Positions 21,933-34,159 of a stretch of DNA of 64,000 nucleotides are shown one piece after another. The stretch comes from Ornithodoros turicata. Lineage: Eukaryota > Arthropoda > Arachnida > Ixodida > Argasidae. The notes beneath the pieces were generated by a model. That model was not told where the DNA came from. It searched no databases and worked only from the letters and a program-made list of their open reading frames with translations. A program made the position numbers and the translations under genes. The stretch lies in the NCBI RefSeq assembly GCF_037126465.1, contig NC_088210.1, positions 14,220,011-14,284,010 on the forward strand, written 5' to 3'. Positions within the stretch are counted from its first letter, which is position 1. Every line of letters begins with the position of its first letter.

Positions 21933-24900
21933 ATGCCAACGATGCTCGGTTTAAATTTACGTGTTACCGGGCACTGTAACCAAGGCGGACGAAAATATAT
22001 GGAGGATGCTTTCGTCGTGGGATACCAGCAGACGAAAGACGAGAAGGACTTGGAGTACGCTTACTTTGGCATCTTTGACGGACACGGCGGCAGAGAGGCA
22101 GCTCTTTACGCCAAGGAGCATCTGCTCGACGCTATAGTGAAGCAGAAAAACTTCTGGTCAAACAACGATGACGACGTGCTGCGGGCAATTAAGGATGGAT
22201 TCATCGCTACCCACCACGGCATGTGGAAGGAAGTTGGTGAGCGCCTGACCATGTGTTTTTGATGTTTACCACTGTCCTCGCGATCAACATACCCCGCCAG
22301 GTCATGGGAACAGAATGCCTCCCACAATGCAGCGCGATCGATGACTAAGCCTAACGCATCCTGCTTACAAATTACAAACGCAGGAAATTAAATGACTTAT
22401 ATGTTCATTCTAGGACGTATTACGTGCGATTAGTATTACAGTTCCCTCTGATGCTGTAGTTCTATAGTTTCATAGGTTTCTTTGTATAAAGCAACGCACG
22501 CATTCTGTCGTGAATTTCGCATGTGCTCGGTCACTGTCTACTAGTATTCCTAAAATTTAATTATTTTGCGCACATTTAAACGATGTGAGTCCGATTATTT
22601 GACAAATAAAGCCCATGCTCTCGATTAATACTGTAATCTATTGCCATGCCACTTTGGTGTGAAACGGAACACTGTAACACGGATTACACGCGTGAGCGTA
22701 ACTTGCCTTTGTTTACAGTTGCAGACGATAGCGGGGTGTGCATACACTTCTCGCGCTCTGTCATTCATTGGGCACGTTGAAACAGCAAGTTGATTTCTGC
22801 ACAATGTGTCGCAACAGTAGGTTTAATAACAACTGATAATAATGAGGAAACTAGCAGTAATTTATAATTGCGATTTGCTCGGGGGAGCGTCATCTGCGTC
22901 TGCTGTCAAATGCAGATGACAAAGGCGAAGTTTTTTTAACGCAGAAACAGCCCGTTTTTCTGTTAACCAGTGCGGAATGTGTCAAGTAGAGCATCGAACT
23001 GAAATGGGTGTGTAAAGGGTGTTCACAGCTAAACTTTATACCTGTTTCTGCACTACCTGCAATGTTGTCGTATCTTGTGACGGTCAATATTCGCAGAAAG
23101 GGTCGCATTCTGCGTTACTTTGAATGGTAAAAAGCCGGAGGGACCTTGTTATCGTATAAAGGAACCAGGACGAGTCTAATTTATGAGGTATATGCGCTTC
23201 TATGCATAGAAGACTGTAGGACGTACATAAACAACTATGGGCACCCACTATGTTCAAAATGAAATGTCGAGGTTTAGGACTAATCAGTATGGCTTTGCCC
23301 CTGTGTTCTCATATGTGTACTATTATTTTTTTAGGGACGTGGCCCAAGACAATGTCAGGCCTACCCAGCACATCTGGTACGACAGCCAGCATAGCCTTCA
23401 TCCGAAAGAAAAAGCTGTACATTGGCCATGTTGGTGACTCCAGGATCGTCCTGGGTTATGAAAGTCCCGGTAAGCCTAAGCGTCCACCTTTTGTAACATA
23501 CAGGGGGGGAATTTATAGCAATCATTCCACATTTCGACCAGGTCGCAAAAATGCAAGATATAATAATAATGATTTATTTCACCAATGACACTTGGTGAGG
23601 GGATGCAGACAAAAAGCTGCAAAAACTGCAGTGATGTTCCTCTGCGTATTGCACCACCTGCATGTGACGATATTAAATTAAAGCCGATACAGAAGGAAAT
23701 GGCAGTTTTGAGTGAGATAGACCATTCAAAATGCACGGGGCAAGCTTTTTGCTCGTTTTTATCTCCATTTCTGCAGGGCGATAACACTTTAAAAAAATTG
23801 TAGTAAAGCGCAAGACAAATGGCTACCAGTCCGCAGTTGAGCACTTGTCTGTTGATAGCAGTTGAGACAAGGCCTCGCAGTAATCGTGCATGTCAATGTG
23901 CAGACGGTGACTGCTGGATACCAGAGTCACTGACAAAGGACCACAAGCCAGAAAGCCCAGCAGAGAAAGAACGCATCTACAGCGCCGGCGGCTTAGTCAT
24001 GAATAAATCGGGTGTAGATCGTGTCGTCTGGAATCGGCCGCGGGTTGGACACAAGGGACCCGTGCGGAGAAGCACCCACTTTGACCAGATCCCCTTCCTG
24101 GCTGTTGCGAGGTCGTTAGGTGAGTTGTTTTTTTTTCCTCTAGTCCACCCACAGTCCACCTAGTCCAAGCAAAGCTGTGTGGCTGCAGCATTATGAATTG
24201 CAAGGAGAACGTTTCATGTCCAGGAACCTGTGCGATGTTGCAAAAATAGCTCACAAGCACACACACTAAAATGAAAGAGAGAAAAAAAAAACTTTACACT
24301 TGAGAGGTCTAAGCGTACAGGTATGCCCACGTTTATGTTTGTTCCGTGATCAGTTTCCGAGTATACCGTAGGCATTGAGCATGGGCAACAATGGGCACGG
24401 CGAGTTGGTCACGATAGAAACGGAAGACCTCACGGTTCCTCAGAGAAGGCTACAAAGAACCCCCAGCCACTGTAAAAAAAAAAAGAAAGAAAAACAATAT
24501 TGGCAGTTTAGCCCCCTATCGCTCAGAACAGATAATGTGATTTCAGGTTGACTGAGCGAGACAATACTGTAAATGTAATCCTACATCACGGCGCATTTCA
24601 TGTCGTCCTAGAGCTTCCACTCGTTCCAAACGTCAACTTATGAACGATTTCTCGAGGAACTGTAACCATTCATAAATAGATGGTTGTCGGTTACATTGTG
24701 CCATCAGATTATTTCTCAAGTTTTCTTGCCACTACAGAGCATCTGCTAGAGTTTTCAGTTTTTTTTCTAATTGAACCTCTGTATGCAACAAGGGGATAAG
24801 TCGAAAAATCCCAAACCGAGAAAAGGGCCCTGATTTGATTGTCCGTCCCCCATTGACACACATGCATTTCCCGTTTCTTGCCCTCCTGTAGCGATCCAAT

Positions 24901-27900
24901 AAATTGCAGTACGGTTCCAAATTTTCTTTTGCAGGTACATACTGGTATATAGATGTCATTGCAGCAAAAATAGTAGAAAGGGGATAAGTCGACTTATCCC
25001 CTTATTACATAGAGTGGTTCAATTATGCCTGCATTTTGATCTTGAAAGTGGCTCATGAATAAGAATCAGGCTCTGTGTCCGGAGCAGAGCACTGCACGGG
25101 CTGCATTCTAAGGCCCGGGCCGAGCCCGGCCCAATGACTCCATACCTGGCCCGGCCCAAGCCCGAATGATTTCTATTTTTCCCGGCCCAAGTAGTTTCTA
25201 GGCTACCGGGCCCAGTGTAACAGGCTGTAAATGTTGACCGTGGCTAGCAAAAAGTGGGCTTACACAGGTTTGAGCCCGATCTAAGACTGGCAATGTATGC
25301 ACAGTCCTAGCTCGGGTCCTAGCACAGCAACGTACGCACGGCCGGGCCCGGTTTTCATATTACGGGCGTGCGAAACCCGAGCCCGGCCCAACACCACAGA
25401 AAGAAGGTTTTGCCCGGCCGGGCTCGGGCTTTCGCGTAAGCCACAGACCGGGCTCTAGTCGGTTTGCTCCAGAGTGCTCTAGTTCAGAGCTCTAAAGCAA
25501 TACAAAAAATGATATCGTGCGAAAGAGCAAGTTTTCGCACGAAAAAAAAAAAAAGTGGAAGGAAGGCGCAAGATCGCGAGAGGCAGTTCCGAATGTGAAG
25601 CCACACAAGTGTCCGTACCAAACCATTGTTTCGGCTTTTGCAGGAGACCTATGGAGCTACAACTACTTTCGAGGCGCCTTCGTTGTGAGCCCCGAGCCAG
25701 ACGTGTGTGTTGTCCCACTTGACTCTAAGCGGGACCGCTGCATCATAATTGCCTCGGACGGACTGTGGAACATGATCGGGACGCGGGAAGCCGTCCGACT
25801 GGTCCGGGAAGCAGAGAGGGAGAACGAAGGAATTCTGCTCGAATCCGGGCAGTCGGGCTCTGAAGTATGTGCCCTTGACTTTGAGGATTCCACATTTGAT
25901 TGATTGATTGGTTTTATTTATTTGTCGTCAACAGTGATACGTACAAAGCAATGTGGGACCGCTAGGAGGGTGTAGTTCCGTTGACGGACTTACGGCTTTT
26001 AAAAATTAGCGAATGTGTTAAAAAAGCAATATGATGCATTGAAGTGAAAGAAGGCTATATACCAAATATAAAAAATAAGAATTATAAAAATGCGTGGTCT
26101 AGAACACCATCTGAAGCACTGCCAGCGCAGGAGAAACACGACAATGCTAAGCCTAACGGACTCGGAGGTTGCCACCTTGCAAAAGGTAGGGTCGTTGGGT
26201 TGGGTCAGGCACGCACTGGGTGGTGCGGGCATGATACTGTGCCACCAGTTGGGTCCTGAGAACCTCAGTAAACATGGCAGATCATCTTGAAGAAACCGGC
26301 AATAAATTTTAATTTGTATACGTTTAACATGACACACGACATTGATTCTTGTTTCATATGATCCGCTATGTTCTCTTCTTTCTGGTAAAATCATTCGTTA
26401 TTTGATGTTTATCCCGTTTGTAAAAAAAAAAAGAAAAGAACAAAAGCAATAAGCCCGGCTACAGAACTACATCCCTGCTAGGACAAGTCTGTTAATTTTA
26501 CGGTGCTCTTTCCAAATATAATGCAATCCTTATTGCAAGAATTTGGCAAGAAATCGTTCTTGTCCTCTCGCTCTTGATTGGGCAGAGCAGTTAATACTGT
26601 ATATGTGGTTGATTCACCAGGGGCGGCCGGTACAAAACCCATCGAAGTTGCTCGTGGACGAAGCTTTAAGTCTGTGGTCGGATTATAACGCCCGTGCGGA
26701 CAACACGAGTGTGGTGACAGTCATGCTGGACCCCGCCGGGCCATCCCATCGTGAAGTGCTGATGCGGCAGAAGGTGCTGCGTAAGCTCAGGCCGCGGGTA
26801 GAACTCTGGGATCAGGATGGTGCCTCATCTCCTTCACAGGGTGAGGGCACAGACATTTCTCCCCAACAAAATAAAAGATGCCATTACGTTTTTTTTTCCT
26901 CCTTTCTCGTAACGTAAAACAGAGGAGCTGGTGTCTCGATCCAGTATTTTTTTGCGGGCCTGACTGATACTGAACGAGATGCACATTGAAGATCTTCTGA
27001 ATAGGGAGACTCACTAGATTGCATTAGATTGAATTGCGCAAGCGTATTGATTTGTTCACATGTATCACCAGTGTTGCCATTGCAAAGCTTTGAGTGTGTA
27101 AGGTGAAGTGATGTTTCGACTTTGTTCTCGCGGGCGCAGTGGGAGGGGCAGTTGTTCTCTTTTGCTGTTGGGCCCTTTCCTGGGAGATACAGTGGAACCT
27201 CGTTCATACGTACCCGCTTAAGCCGTAATTCCGCTTAAGCAGTAGTTGCGCCGAATCCCCGTCGCGACTCCCATCGAAACCAACGTATTTGCTACCCGCT
27301 TAAAGCCGTAGCTGCTCGCAGCCTCAATATCGGTTAATGCGTACTTTTCGTCCTGAAACAGTCCGAGCAGAACAAAAAAAACTAGCTCCTCCCGTACCAG
27401 AAACAAAGATTTGGAAGCACGTGGCTCCTCCAGAGAGGGGGCGACGCCAATACGTCACTCCTGCGAGGAGGAGAGGTTCATTCTCCCGCAGAGTGGAGAG
27501 GGCAAGTAGGCTCCTCCCCTCGTATAGTTTCGTCGTTTTGTTTCTCACTTCTTTGTCACTTGTGTTGGCTTGTGGGACAGCGCCATGCCACCGTGTCCTG
27601 AACACCAATGAGAAACTGGACATCATCCATACAGTCGATCAGTTTGCCAGAAAACGGGGACTTCTAGAACAGCTCGCTAGTAATGTTTTTTGAAGCCGCG
27701 ATCATTGCTGCAAGGCCGCGTCGGTACGAAGCGAAAATAACGGGCTATCTTGTCGCAAAGTGAATAAACGGCGATATCTATCCTCACTTTGTCGAACGTG
27801 TTCCAATTTTCTTCCACATTAGACAGGTACGTGGACTTGTATTTTGAGTTTTTCGTTAAGCCGTACTACCGCTTAGTACGTAGTTTTTTCGTGTCTCCGC

Positions 27901-28494
27901 CAGGTACGCATTAACAAGGTTTCACCGTAGTTCTGGGGATGGTGAGGACCTGCTGTTCCCAAAATGCACGTTGATAAGCAGAAAAATGTAGGTCGTAAAA
28001 AGAGCGCAGACGCTCACAAAGACGGAGCTTTGGAAAAAAAAAGACATTTCTGCGATTAGTTTTAATCTGCTCTACTTCCTTCATCTAAGTTATATCAACA
28101 ACCTACGCTTTCAGGTTCGTGCGACCAACCACCAGGGGATGCCCCGGCCGCCGACACGGCCACCGAACGGCAGCCAGACTTTGAAATGGACACGTTGCCT
28201 CGCCCAGTCATTTTAACTCCCAAGCGTGTCACCACCAACGCGTGTGTCCGGACTGAGCGTCACACGCCACCCGACCAACCGCCCGAGTGGCCGGAGCAGG
28301 AGAAACGCCCGGCGGACAGTGCGGCGGCGGACACTTCCCTCCAGGAGATGCAGGAGAACCAACCGGGCTCCACAAAGCGCCACTCGTCCCCCCGCAGTGA
28401 CAGTGAACCTCCCCAGAAGCTTCTACGACCGCAGAACGGGACGGAGGCCACGTCCCGACCGCCGGCCCTGAGGCTACGGCGGACGAAACTATGA
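21933..28494 (+). CDS. PPM1D: PPM1D/Wip1-type PP2C protein phosphatase (6 coding exons)
   Basis: This is a metal-dependent Ser/Thr phosphatase of the PP2C family; PPM1D orthologues switch off p38, ATM and p53 stress signalling in the nucleus. Exons: 21933-22236, 23335-23469, 23904-24119, 25644-25864, 26621-26840, 28115-28494 (TGA), 1476 nt or 491 residues, with all phases consistent and GT-AG throughout. Motifs: GGRKYMED (18-25), FDGHGG (48-53), [14 protein letters not shown] (107-120), HVGDS (133-137), DHKPE, the PPM1D-specific basic segment [37 protein letters not shown] (256-262) and RADNTS (317-322). The tail (about 366-491) is Ser/Pro/Thr-rich and ends in basic RLRRTKL, a possible nuclear signal. 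The proline-rich loop of vertebrate PPM1D before DGHGG is missing. An in-frame ATG at 21711 would add 74 low-complexity residues, but its context is poor. ATG 21933 or 21942 gives an N-terminus like the family's. Confidence 0.95.
25085..25482. mobile_element. GC-rich hAT-like MITE in PPM1D intron 3
   Basis: Starts CAGAGCACTGCACGGGCTG and ends near CCAGAGTGCTCTAG. The interior is packed with CCCGGCCC / GGGCCGGG variants that can pair end to end. Imperfect CAGAGC-type ends suggest hAT, but no clean 8-bp duplication is readable. Confidence 0.5.
27190..27927 (+). mobile_element. Tigger/pogo-like transposon remnant in PPM1D intron 5
   Basis: Ends CAGTGGAACCTCGTT and (inverted) CGGTGAAACCTTGTT, each flanked by TA (27188-27189 and 27928-27929). 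The element is only about 740 bp, so most of the transposase is deleted. The N-terminal transposase scrap is at 27585-27693. Confidence 0.75.
27585..27693 (+). pseudogene. Fragment of a Tigger-type transposase N-terminus (CENP-B-like HTH)
   Basis: ATGCCACCG at 27585 starts in one frame. The recognisable [19 protein letters not shown] follows in another frame from 27589, so a frameshift separates start and domain. It corresponds to the first helix-turn-helix (psq/CENPB-N) of Tigger transposases and then stops, with no DDE domain. Confidence 0.55.
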
Positions 28495-31400
28495 CGCCAG
28501 TAGTACCTCCGCGCATACGTCGCCGGCTTAGATTATTTATAGGACTCGAACAAAGTGTGCCGCGCAACGGTGTGGCGCCGCGCAGCTTGCAAGTGCTCAA
28601 CTAGATTTCTCAACATCGTCACGTTTGTTGCGTCTGATACAGACGTCACGTGGACACTCTTCAACGATCATTGAAACGCCGCCGAATGTGTCAGTTTTTC
28701 AAAAAGCATTGGAACCTGCGCTCCCTGACAGGTTGGCAAGTTGCACACTTGGCGGCGCTGCGCGCATGTTGAACGGCCTTTGGGTTCAATGACGATTGAA
28801 AACTGCCCACGTGTCAGGGGGTATCGGACCCCTCCAATATTGAATTTGGAAATTACGGTGCGGTAAAGTTAGGCACTCAATGTACCTGCACGTGTTTACT
28901 CGGATACAGGTCAACAACACTCCATGGAAAATGCAAATAACAATAATAACATTCATTATCATTGTAATATAGGGTCACCAACGTATTTAAGAGGACAGAG
29001 AAAAGTTCTTCATTTTACATTTCATTTAAAGTTACTTCAAGTGTCACGTGGCGTCCGAACTTACGGAAAGTTTGATTGTCGGAGCAGCTTGCCCGGACAG
29101 CTAAGGCACTCTGTTTACTATTGTGAGCAGAACCACCTAGTGTTTCGAGAATATTTACGCAAGAAAACACTTTGACCAATATTCCGATAAATATGGTAGT
29201 TCAAGGTCTACAGATATACAAGAGACAAAAGAGGCTACTTAAAAGCAGAAAGGTATTGATTGACATAAAAATTGTCTGCAGCAAACCATCCACCCAATTG
29301 TTTGGGTTCTCCAACCAATATTGGGGTAGTGAAATGATAGGTGTGGAATGGAGAACATTTTAGCATAGCGTCATCCATACGAGATTTCCTGAAATTGTCA
29401 CTCATAATCACACGGGCAGGAAAACAAGTGGTGTGTTACTGAAAAAAAAAAAAAAAAAATGTTCGGGTCCATTGGGGAGACTATTCTATTTTTATTGGCC
29501 GTAGCATCAACCGCATCCCTCATGTTGTCGTACCAGGACAACACAGCTTCCACGTTCATCAACCGGGAAGGCCGTAAATCGTGCCAACTGCAGGGACAGC
29601 TGTCGCGGAATCTTTCTGTTAGTCACCTTCAGTGTTGTTTCGTAAGTCATGTTGTACACCTGCCCTAATTTCATCAACGTATCACTTGTCAACGTGCGAT
29701 TGCAGCCATCCTTAGGACATGCAGTCTACCTCCCTGTAATTGCGAGGCAATATGACAGGACATTGTGGCCATCCTGCACACTGCAAGGCACTCTGTTATG
29801 TAGGTCGACACGTGTTCGCTTTGTTCACTGAAGAAACGAGTTGAATGCCTAGTTTTAGTAATTTTGTTTTAGCCACAAATTGATTTTGTGATGCCGAATT
29901 GATTTTTTACATGGCAGGTCGCTATGAGTGAGCTCAAATGTGCTCGACGAAGTGTACAGTTGTTTTTGGGGGTCGGTAATGAGAACAGCCGGTGGTACGT
30001 TTCACCAAGGTTCCTACTCCAATGACATGAACAGTTACAAAATTAAGGTTTTGCAATCAGCACTAAAGCAAACGCAGTGTGTGTGTGCTTCTTTGGAACA
30101 TTATCTCCGGGGAAATGCATCAGGCTTTATCTGCTATATCTTTGTGTTACCGCTTATCAGGGTGTACTGTCACTACACACGTGGCATCTCCGTTTTACGT
30201 TTGATAAGGAATTGAGTTGCAGTGACAGTAGCAACAACCACTGAGAATGTGTAACTACTATTCATGCCACAAAAGCTAATTCGTATTATTTTTGCATTCC
30301 ACTCCTCCCGATGCTTACCACCACAGCCCGGTTGAGATTCTAAAACCTACCAGAAGGAAAGCAACATAACAGTTGTGTTTGTGAAGCGATGACACCTGTG
30401 AAAGAATTATGAAGAGATCATGTTGTGATTCAAGTGCATTGTACCACAGTGACGGAGATTTTCTTAACGTGCTCTGGTGAAAGCACTGTTTTAGCGAGCT
30501 TGAAGACATTGACTCGTATTTTTGAGACTTTTTTTTGACGAAACATTCAGAACATTTGGTAGACTGTGGTTATACTGATCTATAATGCCGGTTTCTCCTT
30601 CAACTTACGAAGGCCGTAAGGAACTGGACGTTTCCTCCGAAAAGAACTTTTGTCCGTTACTTGTCTTACATATTGCTGTGGACTCAAAGTGACAACCATC
30701 ACTGCCCGTTCAACATAAGCGTGCTCGTTTATTTGTGCATAATTTTCTGCAGAAACGGATATGCAGTCGTGAAATTGGTGCGTCGACGTAGAGCTTGCAT
30801 ATTTTTCGACGTTCTCAGACACTTTCAGCCAGTTACGCAGATTATGGTAGACGGGGGTTTTCCGCATAAATTGCACAGCATCAGCGTTAAACGGATATCG
30901 CATTACGCTGCTGAAACACATTACCTGTGCGCACGTTCCAAATGCTGAGCGTTCCTGGGACTAACTGGCCACTTTGGCCCTATTTTTGTACGCCCGATAA
31001 ACAAACTGCCACGACATGCAGTTTACTTGTACGGTCGTAAGCATATAGAGCAGTCTGAGGTATAGACAGCGGGAGGTCACACCACCCGTGTGTGCAACAA
31101 GAGTTTGTAAATTCTGGTGGTACAGACAACTGGAACACTGTAGATGTTTTTGCTTTTTTCATAGACTACACTGGACAGAGACTGCATGTACATAAACAGT
31201 CTATTTATTCCATTCCAGCATCATCATCCAATACTGTAAATCATTTTTGTTTGTACATATCCAATAAATTACTCTGGACACATACATGTGCTGCTTTATC
31301 ATGGGATGTAGCAAACATTGCACGACACCACCCGAGAGGCAGGGTCAAGTTTTATGTGCACATTTTAAAAAATATTTAAAAAATCGATATATAAAAATAT

Positions 31401-31890
31401 GGGGTGGCAATGGTCACGTGATCTGGTGCGGGTGCCTGCACTAGCCTAGCCTAGCCTAGCCTAGCCTAGCGTGTCTACCTCACTCAGGCTTTTGGATCAT
31501 TAGCCTAATGCTTTCTCACACAGACTAACTGCAAGTGGAAAGTCAAGAAGATTGCAAGCAGTACAACAATGGAATCAACATATTCAAGAGGTTTAATTAC
31601 GAAAAAAAGAAAACTAATGAGAAACAAGGACACTTAGACTCTGCATTCTCGAGCCAGATATCACGGGCGGCATTATGGTGCAAGTGATTGTTAGTTTGCA
31701 GCAGGTTTCATTTAGTTGCCTGCAACTTTTGTCCATAATAAATGCCATCCAAGGTTTCTCGTCGTTTGCGCTGGTTCTACTAAAATGTAGCCTGTCGTGC
31801 TCTCAAGTGATGGCATTTCAAATAAACTGCGTAACTGTGTGATACTAATATGTGAGCTAAACTGCATGACCTGCATCACAGGGGGTGCTG
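28495..31890. other. Gene-poor AT-rich stretch after PPM1D
   Basis: No recognisable coding exon on either strand and few obvious transposons. It may include a PPM1D 3' UTR; plus-strand AATAAA occurs at 31263. A (CTAGC)n run lies at about 31438-31471. Confidence 0.4.
31438..31471. repeat. Short pentanucleotide repeat (CTAGC)n
   Basis: Six uninterrupted copies of CTAGC-type pentamers (GCCTA phase), ending at CTAGCGTG. Confidence 0.9.
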
Positions 31891-32180
31891 ACGACCGGCC
31901 TCGGTGGTTCAGTTTTTTAGCGTGTCCGCCAAATGATCCCAAGGTTGTGGGTCAAGAACCCGGCCGAGGACGCCGGCAATTTGGTGGCGGGGTACAGCTC
32001 GCTTAGACACGCCGTCTTTCGCAAGGGACGTTAAGTATGGTGTGCCGTGTGCTGAGGTTTCAGAGCGAGTTAAAGAACCCTCAGGTGGGGCAAAGTAAAT
32101 CCACAGAAAAACCATGTGGCGTAGTTCACAAAACAATCGTAGTTGTCTTGAGACGTAAAGCCATCAGTTTTTTTTAAAAC
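31891..32180 (+). mobile_element. tRNA-derived SINE
   Basis: A tRNA-like head has an A-box-like TGGTTCAGTTTTTTAGCG and a B-box-like GGGTCAAGAACCC. It is followed by a body with GTTAAAGAACCCTCAGGTGG and a tail AGACGTAAAGCCATCAG plus T/A run. This is the layout of arthropod tRNA SINEs. The B box carries changes, so this is a dead copy and not a tRNA gene. Confidence 0.75.
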
Positions 32181-32436
32181 TAATTGTCATCATCAAAGGG
32201 CGCCGATGCGAGCAGCTGTCGCAGCACCACTCGCGTCACAAGGTTCCATAGCTACGCTACTGAAGTGTGATCACTGGGAGTTCATGCAAGATGCATTTTT
32301 AGGATGTGTTCTAATGGATATCCTAGCGTTTGTTTCCACACATTACGAGCCACGACATAAATCTACAATGTTTTCGTGGTGCACATAACTGCATAGTTCT
32401 TCCTGATCATCATATAATATGACAGTTGCATATAAT

Positions 32437-32899
32437 TAGGGAGTGACTTTTTGTGGGTTAAATGCCTTTCCCAGATTCAGGGGGGGGGGGGGGGGGGGGT
32501 AAAAATCGGGCGCTATTTTTAAATCTGTAATTCGGGGAGAAATCGGGCGATAATTGTGCCTTCGGGTGTTATCGGGTGGTTTTGTTTCTCCTCTTGTATA
32601 TGAAGTCCTTCCTAATCTCTCTTTTTTGTTTTTTTGCGGGATCGTGGCCTTCCAGCGGTAATCCCCGAAGGCATAGACAGTGTTGACACACATGGGTGTA
32701 TTGCTGGGAACGTAAGTGACCCATTCTTACGTGTGTTACACATGGCAACCTTTGTTCGTCTTCAGCGGAAACGTCACTTGAAGATTTCATAGTGACTGGA
32801 ATTCGGGGAGAAATAGAGTTTAACCCGAATTGGTCGGAGGTCAGTTCGGGGGGGAATAACCGGGCGGAATCGGGTTTAACCCGAAAAAGTCACTCGATA
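32437..32899. mobile_element. hAT-like MITE with CATATAAT duplication
   Basis: CATATAAT occurs at 32429-32436 and 32900-32907. Ends read TAGGGAGTGACTTTTTGTGG and, inverted, TATCGAGTGACTTTTTCGGG. The interior has many CGGG/TAACCCG tracts and a 17-base G run. A second type of CCCGATTTTTACCC-rich element is at 34945-35284. Confidence 0.8.
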
Positions 32900-32945
32900 C
32901 ATATAATGTCATATTTCAGCATAATTTGGTTGTATATCTTCTAAA

Positions 32946-33530
32946 GGGTGAATTTAGCAAACACATTTTGATCGCGTCGTAAAAATAGAAAATGATGTTT
33001 CTGCTGCTTCAAACTTTGCAGATTGATAGCCATTCTCCTGAAGTTTTATCCATATTTTTTTCAAATGCTATCACTTTGTAGACAAAAAGTTAGAAGCAAA
33101 ACAAATTATCACCCCATGCATTTCCAATGGCTTATACCGCCCGCAACCCGCCATTTTTTCCTCTGTCTGCTTCACGTTCATATCACCAAGTATAGGTGGC
33201 GCTGCCTCGAAACCCTGCATCTGGTTGTTTGTTGTTGTATAGGTTTTGGTTTTGCTTCGTCTCCAGGCAGCGCAACCTATACGTGGTGATGTGAAGGTGA
33301 AGCAGACAGAGGAAAAAATGGCGGGTCGCGGGTGGTATAGGTCATAGGAAATGCATGGGGTGAGAATTTTCTTTGCTTCTAACTTTTTGTCTACAAAGCG
33401 ATAGCATTTGAAAAAAAATCGATAAAAATTCAGGCAAATGACCATCAGTCTGCAAAGTGTGGGGCACCAGAAACATCATTTTCCATTTTTACGACACGAC
33501 CGAAATGTGTAACCTTTGCTAAATTCACCC
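32946..33530. mobile_element. 585-bp foldback element
   Basis: Ends GGGTGAATTTAGCAAA and TTTGCTAAATTCACCC. Arms of about 270 bp are inverted copies and include ATGGCGGGT / ACCCGCCAT and AGGTGGCGCTGCC-type segments around a short centre near 33230. No ORF and no clear target duplication. Confidence 0.8.
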
Positions 33531-33799
33531 CGTATTTCCGCACCATTTGGTTGCATATTATGTCATATTTGAACAACTTCTTTAACGTGTTCACGCATGT
33601 TTTTTAACATGTTTCACAATTTATGTGTTTACATAGTTTGCAGCTCTACAAAACCTTCCAGAGCCACATTTCTGCGTATGTTGCGTATATTTAATCATTT
33701 CGTGCCACAAACTATTTGCACGCATGATTTCTGAGCATAAGGTACCGGACCCTAGTGATCACTGGTAGAAGTGCAAGGGTGCAGGCAAGCTGGTACATT

Positions 33800-34011
33800 G
33801 TAAAACGACAATAAAACCGGAGACACGGAGCAAAAAAGACGACACGACACGTTCTCAGACACAGCAACCCATTTAATGACAGCCTGTTTCCCCCTTTCCA
33901 CCCATCAGGAGGTTATTGGGAGTGTAGGCCGTCATTAAATGGGTTGCTGTGTCTGAGAACGTGTCGTGTCGTCTTTTTTGTTCCGTGTCTCTAGTTTTAT
34001 CGTCATTTTAC
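33800..34011. mobile_element. Snap-back inverted repeat beside the ARPC3 3' end
   Basis: Arms of about 85 bp (GTAAAACGACAATAAAACC outermost, CAACCCATTTAATGAC innermost) around a 50-bp centre. It starts about 50 bp beyond the ARPC3 polyadenylation signal. Related in core sequence to 21426-21565. Confidence 0.8.
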
Positions 34012-34060
34012 TAGTGATCACGCAGCAAAAAAATGTATCCTGGTCAGCGGTATGCGTCTG

Positions 34061-34066
34061 TTTATT
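34061..34066 (-). other. ARPC3 polyadenylation signal
   Basis: Minus-strand AATAAA lies about 95 bases beyond the ARPC3 stop codon, the only such hexamer in that interval. A long inverted repeat begins about 50 bp further downstream. Confidence 0.6.
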
Positions 34067-34159
34067 TTTAACTTTACAAATAAAATGAAGCAAGAAATGC
34101 AGTAGCCTCGTTGCTAACAAATGTAAAAAAATGTCTGCCACATTTGGAGTGGGTACTTC

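Noticed and set aside
22237..22262. PPM1D exon 1 reading on to a stop at 22262 as a short protein
   Set aside because: The frame crosses a consensus donor (GTGAGC at 22237). Splicing to 23335 restores the conserved [13 protein letters not shown] block.
30580..30921. 113-codon minus-strand frame
   Set aside because: AT-rich region, no recognisable motif, no supporting splice or promoter context; chance frame.
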